This document shows, in pieces, positions 60,962 through 64,000 of a stretch of 64,000 nt of DNA. The notes below the pieces were generated by a model, which ran no database searches, was not told the origin of the DNA, and saw nothing but the letters and a program-made list of their open reading frames with translations. Made by a program: the position numbers and the translations under genes. This stretch comes from Nannobrachium achirus (taxonomy: Eukaryota > Chordata > Actinopteri > Myctophiformes > Myctophidae), in assembly GCA_963921795.1 (NCBI GenBank), contig OY997652.1:21098178-21162177 (forward strand), written 5' to 3'. Each line of letters starts with the position of its first letter. The stretch's first letter is position 1.

Positions 60962-62186
60962 TCATTGGAAGATGTCACTGTGTGTTTTCACAAGTTTTCC
61001 CATTGGATGACGTCAGCGCAGACACACACAGACACATACAGACAGATGGATGGATGGATGGATGTAGGTTTCCCTCATTTATAGTTAGATAATTTCAAGT
61101 GAACTGAATTATAGTGACATTAAATTACTCATGTGACTGGGGGCCTCATGTTTTGAAGCGGTGAAAGCCGCTTCCAAGGAGTGGCTTTGTCTGTCCCGTA
61201 CAGTCTGTCCCATAGGCTTCCAAGGAGTCCCGTGTCCGTGTCATGTCCGTGCATGCAGTATTGAGGATTGGTCAAGCTTCACATGACAATTTGGCCCTCC
61301 AGACAAAATCATTCATTCATTAAGAATTCATAAAAATATAGAACTAAAACACATAGAAAGTATAGATCTAGAACACAAAATGTATAGATCTAGAACACAG
61401 ATTTCATAGCTCTAGAACACATAGAATAAAAATTCACCGCTTCACTTCGAACCGAGGTTTGATTTTTTAAATTTGTCTATAATGCGTCTATAATGTGATT
61501 CTTGTTCATGAAATCTTCATCTACAATGTTCTAATCAGTGCAATATTTGTTTTTGAAGTGCACTGAAGTAGCATAGATATCTACACAGTAGAAATGCAAG
61601 GAGATTCCTTGTGGCAGTACAGAACAAGATTTAAGAGGAAATGCATGAACTATTTGGGGTTTAAATAGTTAGAAATTATAATAATAATAATAATAGAAAA
61701 TTGACAAAAAAAACAAAAAAACAAAAACAAAAAAACAACAACAATGAATTATTAATTCCTTGTTAAACTGTTGTTAATAGTTGGTTAATGATATTATAAC
61801 TATGTCTTATAAATAGTTTAAACAGATCATGAACAAGCTACTGTATAACTAAACTACTTGGCATTGCAGTCTGGATATTGATAAATTGCGTGCCCATGCG
61901 ATTGACTGGTACCGGTACACATTTATCTCGATCCCATGAGCTGGACAGAAAGCTTTACAATAAATCTCTATAAGAGAATACCAGCAATCACAGAACTGTC
62001 CTTTAAGGCACTTTTATTTAAATATACAGTATAAATTCATGGTACACTGCAGAGCAGACAGCCACACAGCGTCAAGCCTTCATCAGCGTTGTATTGTTAA
62101 AACGCTGGTTTGCAGTCATTCTTCTCTCACTCACAGTTCTTCTTTAAAAACATGTTTCCTGAGGTCCTCTTCTATGTATAACATTG
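60962..62186. other. No gene; short tandems
   Basis: (GATG)n at 61046-61063. A 22-25 bp tandem TATAGATCTAGAACACA occurs about four times at 61338-61425. CTTCGAACCGAGGTTTGATT at 61446 also occurs at 11887. Confidence 0.55.
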
Positions 62187-62337
62187 TGACCCGATAGCCG
62201 TGTGGTTAGGGTACATACCACATGGGCTCTAATGCCTGACAGCCAGTCCCCAGTTTGATTCCCGGCATTTGCTGCATGTCACTGCATGCATGTTTCCTGT
62301 CTCTTCACTGTCTAAGACGTTTTCTCTCTCTTACAGG
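62187..62337 (+). mobile_element. tRNA-derived SINE
   Basis: GATAGCCGTGTGGTTAGGGT provides an A box and CAGTTTGATTCCCGGC a B box. The TGCATGTTTCCTGTCTCTTC tail is typical of a common teleost SINE. Confidence 0.8.
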
Positions 62338-62513
62338 TACTGTATTTTCCATTTAATTAACACTAACAAAAAAAAAAGAAAAAAAGAAGGAAAAAAAGAG
62401 GAATAGAAGGAATATTCCATGGATAGGTCTTGAGTCTCTTGACAGCAAGTTGGATGATATATATTCAGTGTTTCATAGCTGCATCAAATTGTAAATTCTA
62501 TATACATAAATAT

Positions 62514-62540
62514 AGTCTGTCTGTCTGTCTGTCTGTCTGC
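62514..62540. repeat. (GTCT)n microsatellite
   Basis: About six GTCT units. Confidence 0.9.
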
Positions 62541-63198
62541 ACGAATCTGTCACATTCAACACAATTTACTAATTACCACTTCTGTGTAATGAATATTGCA
62601 AACCAGGTGACCAGGTAATCCTGTCATTAACCACTCCTACATCTGGTGTGTCTGTCCTGACTGTCATTGGTCAATTCACCCTTTGTCAGTTTAATATTCT
62701 GGTTGGTCCCTGACTGACCAACCAGCAGGCTCTATTTGCCTTGTCCCACCCTTGTTCCGCCTTTTTTATGTTGAATTTGCTAAAACATCATTTTCGGAGA
62801 AATAAAAACATTTAAAAACATGCCCTGTCACTATACTGCCACTGAGAAGCTCCTTTTTACTGAAACCAAGTTTAAAATGAGAATTGAATACACAGAATAA
62901 CAATACAAAGCAACTGAATTTCAATGGTAGTGGATGGAGAAAAAGGACTTTTGTCCCACCAAGTACACAGCAACCAATGGGTGCGAAGAGGGGCGGGACA
63001 ACAGGCGGAACTTGGCAAAGTGTGAATTGGTGTCTGTTTGTACGGCCAGGGTCACATAGGGCAAGTGTCACAGAAAGAACTCATAAATAGCACCTCTCAC
63101 TTCACATTGGTTGTGATTTTCAAACTACGGGCTGATGACATAAACTCATTGCTGAGGCAGTTATTGTGATGTCAGATGGCTGACAGGTGTATAACCAG

Positions 63199-63236
63199 CA
63201 GTGGTGTAAAGTACATTTACTCAACTGTTCAATTTT
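63199..63236 (-). mobile_element. AGTGG...CCACT repeat fragment, antisense 3' end
   Basis: AGTGGTGTAAAGTACATTTA then CTCAACTGTT is the inverse of the family's right end. Confidence 0.7.
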
Positions 63237-63352
63237 GACATATTTTTGAGCGGTTATAAGCGCTCCTACATCTGGCTTTATCCGCATTGGCCTAGCTTTG
63301 CACCACGCTTAAAGGAGTAGTTCACCCCCAAAATGACTTTTTTTTCTATTGA

Positions 63353-63588
63353 TTACTCAGGCCATGGAGAGTAGAGTTCAATAATATGTTTTGGTTTTTG
63401 TCACATTCCTAAGACAACATTTTGATTAGAGTAAATTTACCCCCATTGATTCCGGATGGTGACCCGTTTCGAAACGGGTCACCATCCGGAATCAATGGGG
63501 GTAAATTTATTGTTATCACATTTTTGTCTTAGGAATGTGACAAAAAACAAAAAATATTATTGAACTCTACTCTCCATGGCCTGAGTAA
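63353..63588. repeat. 236-bp palindrome with no spacer
   Basis: Arms 63353-63470 and 63471-63588 meet at GACCCGTTTCGAAACGGGTC. Pairing is near perfect for the inner 45 bp and has only a few small changes outward (for example ATTTTGATTAGAG opposite a diverged TTATTGTTATC). The outer flank AAAGGAGTAGTTCACCCCCA is a known-looking fish MITE end, so this may be a full foldback MITE. Confidence 0.92.
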
Positions 63589-64000
63589 AAAACACGCTAG
63601 TCCGGGGTGCCTCTTCTCATTTTTATTTGCATGTTTTATACTTTTTGAAATATTAACATTATTTGTAAAGTCAATGGGGCTCTGAATGAGTCATACATAA
63701 ATACATACATAAGTCATAGATGTCTGACGTCATAGGCGACTGCCGTCATACACAACTGACATCATAGGCTGAAGTGAGATCCACATTGGCGCCGCACTAT
63801 TCTTATGTGGATCCTGAGATTCACATACTGTAATTCTTTTTTTAATTATGTTTCTTTTAAGAAATGAAGTCAGCTTTAAGTGCGCTGTGGTCTCTGGCTT
63901 GCAGCATGGGGTTCAAGGCAGGGGCTGGAGGGTAGGTTGCTTTTCTTAGATGTTGGAACTTTTGCGAAGCAGTAGATACTGGTGGATGTCATTTGCATCA
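63589..64000. other. No gene recognised
   Basis: A TGACGTCATAGGC / TGACATCATAGGC tandem of about 15 bp occurs at 63720-63770. Otherwise unique-looking. Confidence 0.4.

Overview
The window reads as intergenic or intronic DNA of a ray-finned fish. Supporting signs are long (CA)n/(GT)n microsatellites, many short hAT-type MITEs, a tRNA-derived SINE, LINE 3' tails and a piggyBac transposase relic. Most open frames run through microsatellites and are not genes. I see no rRNA, CRISPR array, operon or prokaryotic signal. The exact species cannot be told.

Three things look gene-like. (1) 38265-39737 (+) is one uninterrupted 490-codon frame with an HP1-type chromodomain and a chromo shadow domain, joined by a hinge swollen by about 20 seven-residue repeats. 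It looks like an intronless HP1/CBX retrogene. (2) 31502-31529 (-) looks like the first coding exon of a host gene (MSGKIESKQ, then a consensus donor) next to a GC-rich stretch. The rest of that gene would lie toward base 1 or beyond, and I could not find it. (3) 13258-15525 (+) is a broken piggyBac-transposase-derived gene with three plausible in-phase introns upstream of a degenerate catalytic core.

The rest is a mosaic of repeats. 1-540 and 5100-5639 are identical. 3-23 kb and 29-57 kb hold MITEs, several with clear 8-9 bp target duplications (8927-9185, 9560-9933, 33110-33671, 42098-42525, 45583-46012, 46602-46980). Four or five copies and several fragments of a common teleost repeat with AGTGG...CCACT ends also occur. 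40-43 kb and 58-64 kb are rich in long inverted repeats, including a 236-bp palindrome with no loop at 63353-63588.

The strongest unexplained signal is a dispersed hairpin of about 60-75 bp, with core arm GATCTACAAGCTCACAACG and its reverse complement. I count more than 25 whole or half copies across the window, inside several unrelated MITE families and once in an intron of the piggyBac relic. Its arms change together between copies, and the outer arm copies the flanking host-repeat sequence. That suggests palindrome-templated copying or an unusual foldback element. Some copies lie inside a larger element bounded by TTAACCACTTAAGCCC and its inverse.
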